NCBI GenBank assembly: GCA_964474375.1
Contig: CAYYSG010000001.1
Location: forward strand, 62,001 to 126,000
DNA from: 2-01-FULL-33-17 sp964474375
GTDB taxonomy: Bacteria; Patescibacteriota; Minisyncoccia; Phycocordibacterales; UBA9973
Direction: 5' to 3'
Length of the DNA stretch: 64,000 bases
Shown here: piece by piece, positions 31,595 through 39,667 of the stretch
How the letters are laid out: the number at the start of each line of letters is the position of its first letter
Position numbering within the stretch: the first letter of the stretch is position 1
Made by a program: the position numbers and the translations under genes
Notes under the pieces: generated by a model
What the model saw: the letters and a program-made list of their open reading frames with translations, nothing else
Told to the model about the DNA's origin: nothing
Databases searched by the model: none

Positions 31595-32392
31595 ATGGTA
31601 AAAGCCAAAAAGTCATTAGGGCAGAATTTCTTGCGTAGCGACAAAGCTATTAGAGAAATCGTAGAAGCTGGCCGTGTAGGGAAAAGTGACACCGTGTTAG
31701 AGATAGGCCCCGGAGAAGGGGTTCTTACTCGTGCTCTTTTGGACAAAGGCGCCCGTGTTATAGCCATAGAGAAGGATGACAGGCTAATAATAGAGCTAAA
31801 TAATACTTTTAAAGATGAAATTAGCCAAAAAAGCCTTATTTTAATACATGGGGATGTGCTGGATTTAGTAGGGAAAGATGCAATGTCAGCTAATTTAGCC
31901 AAATTGTTAGGCAAATCCTATAAATTAATAGCCAATATTCCATACTATATAACAGGTGAAATCATCGAAAGGTTCCATACTGTGCCGAATAACCCTGTCT
32001 TAATGGTGCTTTTGGTCCAAAAGGAAGTCGCCGAACGTATAATTGCTCGAGATGGTAAAGAATCCATACTGTCTATTGCGGTTAAAATGTATGGTACGCC
32101 CCAAATAGTGTCTATTGTTCCACGTGGGGCATTTGTTCCAGCGCCAAACGTCGATAGTGCTATTTTGTGTATAAAAGATATTCAGCATTTTGGTTCAGTT
32201 CTAAAAGAAAAAGAATTTTTCGACATACTACATGCTAGTTTTGCTCATAAAAGAAAATTGATGCTTTCAAACATAAAATCTTTACCCACAGATTTGCAGG
32301 ACCGAGTTAAAAAAGTTTTTACTACAAATAATTTAGATATCAACACTAGAGCAGAAGATATCCATATCGGCATCTGGAAGAAGGTGGTATAA
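31595..32392 (+). CDS. rsmA: 16S rRNA A1518/A1519 dimethyltransferase
   Basis: KsgA/RsmA dimethylates two adjacent adenosines in helix 45 of 16S rRNA during late 30S assembly. The Rossmann methyltransferase shows KKSLGQNFLRSDKAI at the N terminus, the SAM site VLEIGPGEGVLTRALL, AIEKDDRLI and the target-adenine motif LIANIPYYITGEII. A C-terminal helical domain (FVPAPNVDSAI, ASFAHKRKLMLSNI) follows. The 265 residues match the family. The gene starts 1 bp after the helicase stop, so it is surely co-transcribed with it. Confidence 0.95.
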   Translation: MVKAKKSLGQNFLRSDKAIREIVEAGRVGKSDTVLEIGPGEGVLTRALLDKGARVIAIEKDDRLIIELNNTFKDEISQKSLILIHGDVLDLVGKDAMSANLAKLLGKSYKLIANIPYYITGEIIERFHTVPNNPVLMVLLVQKEVAERIIARDGKESILSIAVKMYGTPQIVSIVPRGAFVPAPNVDSAILCIKDIQHFGSVLKEKEFFDILHASFAHKRKLMLSNIKSLPTDLQDRVKKVFTTNNLDINTRAEDIHIGIWKKVV

Positions 32393-32399
32393 TAAAAAC

Positions 32400-32729
32400 A
32401 TGATAAAAAATGCTTTTTTATTTTGGGTTCTTCTTGGATTACTTACTGTTACTAGTACAGCTATTGCTGCTACAAATTACAGGTCTTATTTTAAACCAGC
32501 TGGTGGAACTATTGGTACTGTATCGGGTATTACTTGTGGTTCTGGTACCATATTCACAACTTCTTTACGACCAGGATATTTTTGGGTTTCAACTAGTGGG
32601 CGTGTTTCTGCTGGTAAAAAAATATTAGGTATTTCTAAAACTACAAATGAATCAGTTTGTTATACCGATGGTGAAAACCCTACACCAGTTAGTGTAAATG
32701 TTGTATCGCCTTATGGAGTTTCAAGATAA
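32400..32729 (+). CDS. Small secreted protein (109 residues)
   Basis: Not recognised. A signal peptide (MIKNAFLFWVLLGLLTVTSTAIAA) is followed by a beta-rich, Gly/Thr/Ser domain with two cysteines (ITCGSGTIF, NESVCYTDG) that could form one disulfide. TATAAT (32388-32393) overlaps the end of ksgA and ends 6 nt before the ATG, giving a leaderless transcript. It is first in a run of four exported-protein genes with gaps of 3-12 bp. Confidence 0.65.
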   Translation: MIKNAFLFWVLLGLLTVTSTAIAATNYRSYFKPAGGTIGTVSGITCGSGTIFTTSLRPGYFWVSTSGRVSAGKKILGISKTTNESVCYTDGENPTPVSVNVVSPYGVSR

Positions 32730-32734
32730 TTAAT

Positions 32735-33658
32735 ATGTATTTAAATAGCTATCTTCCAAGTAAAGAATTCCAAAAAAGACTATTAGCCATAACTCTAATA
32801 GTTTTGTCTGTTTTAGCTATTTATGCAGTAGTTAAACTAATCGGCCGAGGTATTGATTCATACAAAGTTCGCAAACAAATTCGCCAGTTGCCAGCGGAAC
32901 TTCGTGACCAAGCCGACACATTAACTGTAGGCGAGCTCCAAACAAAAGATTCTAATAATAACGGCATCTATGACTGGGAAGAAAGACTCTATGGTCTTGA
33001 CCCACTAGCTGATGGTGCCAATAACAAAAACCTCGTTACAGAAAAAAGAAATTCACTAAAGGATTCAAGTAGTGAATATTTAGCTAGCGCTTCTGTTGGT
33101 GAGACCAATGATTTTACTCGTGAATTTTTGAGTCTAGTTACATCTCTTAGCGTATCAGGGGCACTAAATGACGAAGCCGTAAACAACGTAGCTTCTGCTA
33201 TTGGTGGCAAATTAATCAGTAACGACCAACCGGAAATTTACCCGCGTAGTGATTTTATAGTTGTTCGCGACACCGAAGTTACCCGCAAAGAATACCAAAG
33301 ACTCTCAGAACTAGCCATAAATAAACTCTCTACTTTACCAATGCTTGGCTACGAAATGGAATTTCTTTCCGAAAGTATTCGCGGTAGCGACCCGTCACTA
33401 CTAAGCCCGCTCGACAATATATCCAGTACTTACAAATCATTTTCTGGAGCTTTACTTAAAATCCCCGTACCTGAAAATTTACTCCAAGCGCACAAAGCTC
33501 TGGTTAATAGTTCCGAATATGTTGGTCGCTCGTTACTAATGGTTCAAATGATCAACACCGACCCAATGGTAGCTCTTCAAGGCATCGCAATGTATAACAC
33601 ACATTTTATTATTATGAATGCATCGCTCGACGAGCTTGCGGCTGGTCTTAATCTGTAA
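32735..33658 (+). CDS. Membrane-anchored protein with EF-hand-like calcium loop
   Basis: Not recognised as a whole; 307 residues. One N-terminal transmembrane helix (about 15-37) leads to an extracytoplasmic domain. At 72-83 the loop D72-x-N74-x-N76-G-x-x-D80-x-x-E83 fits the calcium-binding loop of EF-hand, dockerin and thrombospondin-type-3 modules. The following LYGLDPLADG is typical of such repeats. The rest is helical with no catalytic motif. It follows a small secreted protein by 5 bp and precedes the 1021-residue gene by 12 bp, so it is part of an exported-protein operon. Confidence 0.68.
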   Translation: MYLNSYLPSKEFQKRLLAITLIVLSVLAIYAVVKLIGRGIDSYKVRKQIRQLPAELRDQADTLTVGELQTKDSNNNGIYDWEERLYGLDPLADGANNKNLVTEKRNSLKDSSSEYLASASVGETNDFTREFLSLVTSLSVSGALNDEAVNNVASAIGGKLISNDQPEIYPRSDFIVVRDTEVTRKEYQRLSELAINKLSTLPMLGYEMEFLSESIRGSDPSLLSPLDNISSTYKSFSGALLKIPVPENLLQAHKALVNSSEYVGRSLLMVQMINTDPMVALQGIAMYNTHFIIMNASLDELAAGLNL

Positions 33659-33670
33659 GATACTATATAT

Positions 33671-36600
33671 ATGTATTTCTTAAAAAAGAATCGCTATAAA
33701 ACAATATCAAAAGTTCTACTGTTTGCTCTTGTATTAGAACCTGTTTTACTACTTGGGTTATTTCGTCCAGCACTAGCTCAAACTAACGCTAGTAATTCTC
33801 AATCATTTAACCAAGCATTTAGTTCATATGATGGTATTTCTCAGTGGGGGAATCTTGATGTTATAAACAACCCAGCTATTGGGTCGGCACTCCGCTCATG
33901 TTTACAAGTCGTACCTAGTTTTACTCGTAAAATCAAACGTGTTTTTGGTAGTGGTAGCTCGGCTACTACTTCGGCAACTATTGGTAACTCTGTTCGCTCG
34001 GGTCAATTTGATTTGTGTGAAGTTCTAAATGAAGACAAATGGGGTTATGGTTCAGCTATGGGTGATGATGGGCGCTATGGTGGTTACGTTTCTCCAGAAG
34101 CCCAGCAGGCTTGTGAGGAGCAACAGGACAAGAATAGTGGACTGGCTGACAAAATGAAACAAACACAATCTAGTAGCGCAGAAAATGTTCCAGTAGAAGA
34201 CAAAATTGCTATAGATAAGCTTGATCAAATAACCAAAGACCAGAAAGAAGTATTAAGTGAACTAAATAAAGTTAACACTGAAGCTCAAAAAACTAACAAA
34301 ACTCTAGACGAGGTCAAAGTTCGTGAAGAATGTATGGACAGTATAGCGTACTCCATGACTAAGACTTTATTGGCCGGTGTTACTGAAGGTACAGTGAATT
34401 TAATCAACGAAGGTAATTTCGGTGACCCATTTTTTATAAAAGATACAAAAAAATATTTCGAAGACATTGATTCTCTTTCTTTGAAGCAAGTATTTGGGCC
34501 ACTTGTGGATTCATTGGATGCAGTAAACAGAGCACAATATCCATTCCTGCGTTCAACTTATACAAATTTAGTTAACCAAAATGTGCCAGCACCTTTTCGT
34601 GATCGTGCACGGTTTACACTTGACCAGGTCTTGTCTGGTCAGCCTTATAACCAAGCAACCGACCCAGCTTTTGCTAATGGTACCACCCGGTCAGGAGAAG
34701 GTTCGCTTTTGAATGCATTTCGTAATGAATTCTCTGTTGGGGGATGGCAGGGGTGGTTGGCTTTAACTCAAGCTCCACAAAACAACCCAATTGGTTTTGC
34801 TATTTTATCTCAAGAAGAGTTAACTAAAAACCAAACCATTGCCAAAGAACAAGCCAAAAGTGAGCTTGAACAAAGTGGAGGCTTTCTTTCTATGAAGCGT
34901 TGTATTGAAGAATACGTTCCCGTAACTCTTAATTCAGAAGGTAAAGTAGTCGGCGGTTATACTATAACTCGTGGTGTCAAAGCTGGCCCAAGCGACCCAA
35001 ATTGTAAAAAGTCTGAAGTAACTACTCCGGGTGTAGTTTTGGCATCAAGGCTAGACGCTGTTATTTCGTCCGATGTACGTCAGCTTGAACTAGCGGACAG
35101 ATTCAATGAATCTTTAAATTTAATTTTTACTTCAGCTTTTAATAAACTAACTGCCGAAGGACTATCTGCTTTGTCTAGTAAAACTTATGGTTCTTGGGCT
35201 AGTCAAACTCGACCACAGTCATTCATACAGCGTTACAATAGTACTTTGAACCAAGTAGGCGGAGCTAATGCTAATAATAATCGTGATATTGAAATTATTT
35301 ATCGACGTTCGCAGTCTAGTTTTTCAACTTATGATTTTGACATTACTACTGATTTGTTCGACCAACAAGTCGGATGTCAAATGATTCCAGGCGTGTTAAC
35401 TAACGAAAAGAATTATCTTTTGGAACTGGAAAGGTCAAACAATACTCGTCAAAGCCCACTCTATAAACTAATGCCGGCTATGGCGGAACTTGATTTCTGT
35501 GTACCAGGACCAACAACTAACTGGGAAGATCTAGCTGACGAAAAATATGCTGATGTTGTACAGGGTATATCTACAAATGGAATTGGATTTGATGCTTTCT
35601 CTACATCTTCATATGACGAAGTAGTCAAAAAGCAAATTGAAGAAATAAAGAAAAGTGCAGAACTTCGTAATCTTGGTTATAAAGCAACACAAACAACCGT
35701 AATGGCAGCTGGTACATATTTTGCTGCCGTCACTTATGGTATATCAGCAGCTGTTGCTGGTATTATTACCGGGGTAATTGAGCTTATTAAAAAAAGAGAC
35801 TCTAATAAAACAGAAGAACAAATTAGAAACTTAGAAGATGCAGAAGGCCTTTTAAGGGAAGCAATACCATATGCATTTGAAAGAGAAGGCTTTGAATGGG
35901 CAACACTCCAACTTGAATACTTAAAAGATGATTATACTAAATACAAAGAAGCCGTGTATGACAAATTTAGTGATGACAATAACATTCCGGTAGCTAAAAT
36001 TGCTCGCCCTTTTATTCAAGATTTGTCTATTTATGGTGAAAATCTACTATCTATTCAAGATAGTTATAACCAAGAGATTAAACAAACAAAAGAACGCATC
36101 AAGGAACTGCAGTCTATATATGATGCTGTTAAAATAATAAAAGACAATGCTGCTGCTCGTTATACAGGCGACCAGCTACCTAAAGAATGTCGCCCAGCTG
36201 CTAACCAGTGTCCTAACACTGTACGTATTGGTAATTATTTGGTAACTGCTGACCCTACTGGCTATCCACCAATAGGTAACAGTAGTGCCTATACTGCAGA
36301 CCCTGTAAAATTAGCTACGGCTATGGGTACTACATCAGGAACTAATAATACTAATTATAATCCTAATACCGGATATTCTGCGGGTAACCAGTATTCAACT
36401 GCTTCTACTAGTGGAGTATCAGGTAGTGGAATAAATGGATTCAAATTCGGTGACCCAAGCGCAAAAATTTTGAACTTTAGTGGAATTCCGGGTACTGGTA
36501 ATACGTATTTTATATCATTTGGTATTGAAACAAATTCCGACACTTTGTCTCTATTACTAGAATCACCTTTGGCGAATGGTCAGAATCAAGTTTACGGGAC

Positions 36601-36736
36601 ATCAAGTATCTCTGGCATTGTGGGGTCTGCGGCTGTTGGTCAAAAAATAATCTTAACTGCTTATAACCCCAATGCTAAAAAAGTCGAATATAGTTGTACT
36701 GTAAAAAAATCTGGATCTAGATTAATTTGTGAATAA
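33671..36736 (+). CDS. Large exported protein of unknown function (1021 residues)
   Basis: Not recognised. A signal peptide (about 1-36, ending PALAQT) is followed by mostly helical segments. A coiled-coil stretch lies around 165-220 (EDKIAIDKLDQITKDQKEVLSELNKVNTEAQK). A hydrophobic Ala/Gly segment (about 677-705, MAAGTYFAAVTYGISAAVAGIITGVIELI) may cross the membrane. A second charged helical stretch and a Gly/Asn/Tyr/Thr-rich linker (about 870-930) lead to a beta-rich C-terminal domain (about 930-1021). Its cysteines are scattered. It is the third gene of the exported cluster and overlaps no neighbour. Type IV secretion- or pilus-like scaffolding is one speculation; there is no direct evidence. 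Confidence 0.68.
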   Translation: MYFLKKNRYKTISKVLLFALVLEPVLLLGLFRPALAQTNASNSQSFNQAFSSYDGISQWGNLDVINNPAIGSALRSCLQVVPSFTRKIKRVFGSGSSATTSATIGNSVRSGQFDLCEVLNEDKWGYGSAMGDDGRYGGYVSPEAQQACEEQQDKNSGLADKMKQTQSSSAENVPVEDKIAIDKLDQITKDQKEVLSELNKVNTEAQKTNKTLDEVKVREECMDSIAYSMTKTLLAGVTEGTVNLINEGNFGDPFFIKDTKKYFEDIDSLSLKQVFGPLVDSLDAVNRAQYPFLRSTYTNLVNQNVPAPFRDRARFTLDQVLSGQPYNQATDPAFANGTTRSGEGSLLNAFRNEFSVGGWQGWLALTQAPQNNPIGFAILSQEELTKNQTIAKEQAKSELEQSGGFLSMKRCIEEYVPVTLNSEGKVVGGYTITRGVKAGPSDPNCKKSEVTTPGVVLASRLDAVISSDVRQLELADRFNESLNLIFTSAFNKLTAEGLSALSSKTYGSWASQTRPQSFIQRYNSTLNQVGGANANNNRDIEIIYRRSQSSFSTYDFDITTDLFDQQVGCQMIPGVLTNEKNYLLELERSNNTRQSPLYKLMPAMAELDFCVPGPTTNWEDLADEKYADVVQGISTNGIGFDAFSTSSYDEVVKKQIEEIKKSAELRNLGYKATQTTVMAAGTYFAAVTYGISAAVAGIITGVIELIKKRDSNKTEEQIRNLEDAEGLLREAIPYAFEREGFEWATLQLEYLKDDYTKYKEAVYDKFSDDNNIPVAKIARPFIQDLSIYGENLLSIQDSYNQEIKQTKERIKELQSIYDAVKIIKDNAAARYTGDQLPKECRPAANQCPNTVRIGNYLVTADPTGYPPIGNSSAYTADPVKLATAMGTTSGTNNTNYNPNTGYSAGNQYSTASTSGVSGSGINGFKFGDPSAKILNFSGIPGTGNTYFISFGIETNSDTLSLLLESPLANGQNQVYGTSSISGIVGSAAVGQKIILTAYNPNAKKVEYSCTVKKSGSRLICE

Positions 36737-36739
36737 TAT

Positions 36740-38092
36740 ATGAAAAAATTTAAACTCACTCCTAAAATAATTCTTATAATAGTTCTTGGACTTATTACAA
36801 TAGCTGGTATATATTTTTACTTCACAAGTTCAGCCAACCGTAGTTCCAGAGTTGACGGTACTGGTGACCAAGGATTCTTTTCTTTCTTCGGTGAAAGAAA
36901 AATCAAACCACTAGACGATACTACAGTACCAGGAGTTAATACTGGAACAGACGGCGGGGATACTGGTACAACAATACCAACTGATACTGCTGGCGGTGGT
37001 GGATCAGGTACCGCTACTGGTGCGGTAGGGGGTTCGGGTTCTATATCTTTGCGTCCTATTGGGTCTAATATTGGTAGTGGTGGTTCTGGGTCTACTGGTA
37101 CTACTGGTGCAGGTTCCAGTACAGCAGGAGGTAATACCGGAGGCGCTAATACAGGAGGAACCAGTACTGCTGGTGGTACTACTACAGGTGGGGGTACTGT
37201 GATTCCGCAAGTTGATTGTACTCCGCTCCAACTGCCGTATACTGATGCGGAAATAGCTGAACTAAAAGAACTAACCCAAAGATTCTACAGAATTGCTGCG
37301 AATTTACATACTGATGTAGATGTTGAAAACGAAAGACTAACTCGTAAATCCTATTTTGATTTATATAACCAAACAAATAAATATACCGAACAATGTTACG
37401 CTGAACTCAAAGATCCAAAGTATACCAACAAGTCTAAAAACTCTAGTGCTGAATGGCATCCATATTTGACTGAAACAGTTCTGAAAAGAATCGCAACCTA
37501 TGATCCTCGCGTACAGTTTGTAATTAGTAACGAAGAGGCACGTTTAAATCAGCAAATAGTTTTAGCGGGTCAGAAAATATCCCGCATAAATACACAAATA
37601 GCCTTTATTGATTCTCTTGGCTCTAGTGCTAATGATGCCCAAAAGAATCTAAGATCAGTCTTGGTTGGGGATTTGCAAACAGAAACAAATAATCTAAACA
37701 AATACAAATCTGATCTAACTACATTTAAATCAACCAGCAGTGGTATTTCTAAAGGAATAGTCGGGACATTCTTCACTGAAGATAAATACAAATTACTAAA
37801 TTTGCGTGTTCCAAGACAAAACAAAAATGCGCGTATTGATAAAATATGGCTTTATGCTGGTACTTATATAAAAGATTCTGGTCGATCAACTAACACAACT
37901 AATGATTTGTTTACCCCAGGATCAAGCCTATTCAATGTGAATCCTTTAAAATCATTAATACTTGATCAATGGGATGACTCGTTAAATGATGCTCCAAGGT
38001 ATGACCCTGGTACGCCTCCAGCAAATGCTAATTTGCCACAAAGCTATATGCACATATTCCGCATGGTGGAAGACGGGCTCCGTATCTGGTAA
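36740..38092 (+). CDS. Membrane-anchored Gly/Thr/Ser-linker protein (450 residues)
   Basis: Not recognised. One N-terminal transmembrane helix (about 9-28) is followed by a low-complexity Gly/Thr/Ser linker (about 65-155). A helical domain of about 290 residues follows, with a conserved-looking LPYTDAEIAELKELTQRFYRIAANLHTD segment and a terminal HIFRMVEDGLRIW. The linker suggests that the domain is projected through the cell wall. It starts 3 bp after the 1021-residue gene and ends the four-gene exported cluster at a hairpin. Confidence 0.68.
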   Translation: MKKFKLTPKIILIIVLGLITIAGIYFYFTSSANRSSRVDGTGDQGFFSFFGERKIKPLDDTTVPGVNTGTDGGDTGTTIPTDTAGGGGSGTATGAVGGSGSISLRPIGSNIGSGGSGSTGTTGAGSSTAGGNTGGANTGGTSTAGGTTTGGGTVIPQVDCTPLQLPYTDAEIAELKELTQRFYRIAANLHTDVDVENERLTRKSYFDLYNQTNKYTEQCYAELKDPKYTNKSKNSSAEWHPYLTETVLKRIATYDPRVQFVISNEEARLNQQIVLAGQKISRINTQIAFIDSLGSSANDAQKNLRSVLVGDLQTETNNLNKYKSDLTTFKSTSSGISKGIVGTFFTEDKYKLLNLRVPRQNKNARIDKIWLYAGTYIKDSGRSTNTTNDLFTPGSSLFNVNPLKSLILDQWDDSLNDAPRYDPGTPPANANLPQSYMHIFRMVEDGLRIW

Positions 38093-38113
38093 AACACAAT
38101 AATTTTTTCGCCA

Positions 38114-38139
38114 AAGCCCCGCTATGTATAGCGGGGCTT
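38114..38139 (+). terminator. Hairpin after the exported cluster
   Basis: The stem AAGCCCCGCTA/TAGCGGGGCTT with loop TGTA. The T-run is on the upstream side only, so termination on the plus strand is uncertain. Confidence 0.55.
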
Positions 38140-38174
38140 GCGAATTGTCAAAAATATGCTATTATAGCAAGCAT

Positions 38175-38555
38175 ATGAACACAGGAAATATTGCTCTCTC
38201 TCCAGTAGATTTAGAGTCTCGAAAAAAGCTTAATTTTGATTCAGGTGACACTGTTCGTGTCTGGACTAAAATTGTTGAAAAAGGCAAAACACGTTTGCAA
38301 GCTTTTGAAGGCCTAGTTCTAGCTCGTAAACACGGTACTTCACAAAGTGCTAGTTTTACAGTACGTAAAGTTTCTAACTCTGTAGGAGTAGAACGTATTT
38401 TTCCACTATACTCACCATTGATTGACTCTATCGAAGTAGTTAAGAAAACTCGTACTCGTAAGAGTAAGCTATACTACATCCGTGAAAAAGCAGTTAAAGA
38501 TGTACGTAAACGTCTTAAAAGACCAAAATTGGAAACTGCTGAAGTTTCAGAATAA
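38175..38555 (+). CDS. rplS: Ribosomal protein bL19
   Basis: 50S protein at the subunit interface. The start is placed at MNTGNIALSPVDL (38175): an upstream frame to 38124 overlaps the extended -10 TGCTATTAT (TATTAT at 38160-38165, 9 nt before the ATG). Family motifs: FDSGDTVRVWTKIVEKGKTRLQAFEGLVLARK, SFTVRKVSNSVGVERIFPLYSPLIDSIEV and RKSKLYYIRE. The 126 residues include a short acidic tail. It stands apart from trmD and rpsP, its usual partners, and has its own terminator. Confidence 0.95.
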   Translation: MNTGNIALSPVDLESRKKLNFDSGDTVRVWTKIVEKGKTRLQAFEGLVLARKHGTSQSASFTVRKVSNSVGVERIFPLYSPLIDSIEVVKKTRTRKSKLYYIREKAVKDVRKRLKRPKLETAEVSE

Positions 38556-38556
38556 T

Positions 38557-38584
38557 AAAAACCCCGACATTGTCGGGGTTTTTA
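38557..38584. terminator. Terminator between rplS and tRNA-Leu
   Basis: The stem AAAACCCCGACA/TGTCGGGGTTTT lies between convergent rplS and tRNA-Leu. Confidence 0.8.
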
Positions 38585-38591
38585 TATTGTG

Positions 38592-38675
38592 TGCGCGGGA
38601 GAGGACTTGAACCTCCAATCCGTTTCCAGAGCTACCACCTCAAGGTAGTGCGTCTACCAGTTTCGCCACCCGCGC
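38592..38675 (-). tRNA. tRNA-Leu (anticodon GAG)
   Basis: An 84-nt class II tRNA on the minus strand. The acceptor stem is GCGCGGG/CCCGCGC, the anticodon stem CTACC/GGTAG with loop TTGAGGT, and a long variable arm (CTCTGGAAACGGA region) precedes the T-loop TTCAAGT. The discriminator is A; CCA is not encoded. Confidence 0.95.
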
Positions 38676-38728
38676 ATAATTTTTACATTGTCTTAAAATT
38701 CATATTTTATCAATCATTCACTACCTGG

Positions 38729-38768
38729 GTAGTGCGTGCTGTTTCTATATGAGTTTCGCCACCCGCGC
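38729..38768 (-). repeat. Degenerate copy of the tRNA-Leu 5' half
   Basis: About 54 bp upstream of tRNA-Leu on its own strand, GCGCGGGTGGCGAAACT is repeated exactly. A scrambled stretch, then CACGCACTACC and GGTAGTG follow, so the anticodon stem is collapsed into a perfect hairpin (CACTACC/GGTAGTG). No T-arm or 3' acceptor strand is present. Confidence 0.75.
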
Positions 38769-38859
38769 ATAAAAACAATTATACATTTTAAGTCTTATTT
38801 TACAACTGATTTGACTTATTGGGTTTAAGGGCGTATTTTGTTTATAAATAACATTAATC

Positions 38860-39585
38860 ATGAAACTTAAAAATCTACTCATTATTCTTCTGGTCTTTAT
38901 TGACCCGAATGAATCACTGGCTATTTATAAGCCAATCTACAGTCATTTCGGTTATCCGACTGAAACTTTCATAACCCCCACATTTAGTACTATTCCAGCT
39001 AAGAATTTGCGGAACGACTTTTCCTTGAATACGTCTACAATACTGAACGATAACAAGAATTTTGGAGTTTTATTGTCAGCTGACGTTTATAACCGGTCTT
39101 TTATCAGACCTGATTATAAAATGGTAGGCATAGTACCCACGAAGTCGTTTGTGGAGAATCGTTTAGCATTGTGCTGGTTAAAGAAAATATCTGACGGGGA
39201 ATACTTTTATGTCGGCCCCAGCGTTCGTACTATAGAAGTTAGTACGGGTTCATATATGAAACCCAATTACGAGCAGTTCCTACCTGTTTCTAAAAGTCAT
39301 CACAACATGGGATTCTTGATAGGGTATAGCAGGATAGTCAAAGAAAAATTAGCTATTGCTAGCACTGTTGGAATGTTTGGGTCTAAATATAATACTTTTA
39401 TGTATAATCTAGACTTGAATTATGTAGTAGCTGATCATCTGGCTCTTACTATAGGTTCAGCTGATGGTGATGTACACGGCGGGATTATTTTGATTAACAA
39501 TTGGGGACGTATTGGATACAAAGGAACATTTGTTAATGATGAAATGTTCCACGCGGTATCTTTAGGTCTTGCTCTTAACTATTAA
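38860..39585 (+). CDS. Secreted beta-rich protein with porin-like C terminus
   Basis: Not recognised; 241 residues. A signal peptide (about 1-22, LLIILLVFIDPNESLA) is followed by alternating strands with aromatic residues. The C terminus (FHAVSLGLALNY) ends in an aromatic residue like outer-membrane beta-barrels. Many amphipathic strands are visible (NFGVLLSADVYNRSF, YFYVGPSVRTIEV, NTFMYNLDLNYVV, LALTIGSADGDVHGGIILI). CPR bacteria are thought to lack an outer membrane, so the resemblance may be only structural. A terminator follows. Confidence 0.6.
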   Translation: MKLKNLLIILLVFIDPNESLAIYKPIYSHFGYPTETFITPTFSTIPAKNLRNDFSLNTSTILNDNKNFGVLLSADVYNRSFIRPDYKMVGIVPTKSFVENRLALCWLKKISDGEYFYVGPSVRTIEVSTGSYMKPNYEQFLPVSKSHHNMGFLIGYSRIVKEKLAIASTVGMFGSKYNTFMYNLDLNYVVADHLALTIGSADGDVHGGIILINNWGRIGYKGTFVNDEMFHAVSLGLALNY

Positions 39586-39593
39586 TTTTTTAC

Positions 39594-39646
39594 AAAAGCA
39601 AAACATATACACACATTATTTGTGTTAGCTATATGTTTTGCTTTTT
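39594..39646 (+). terminator. Terminator after the beta-rich protein gene
   Basis: The 15-bp outer stem AAAAGCAAAACATAT/ATATGTTTTGCTTTT (39594-39608 / 39630-39644), with an inner ACACA/TGTGT pairing, ends in a T-run. Confidence 0.82.
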
Positions 39647-39667
39647 TATTTTGTTATAATGTTTGTA

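Noticed and set aside
38570..38752. 60-codon plus-strand ORF over the tRNA-Leu region
   Set aside because: It is antisense to tRNA-Leu and its upstream 5' copy; the protein is a typical spurious tRNA-shadow translation.
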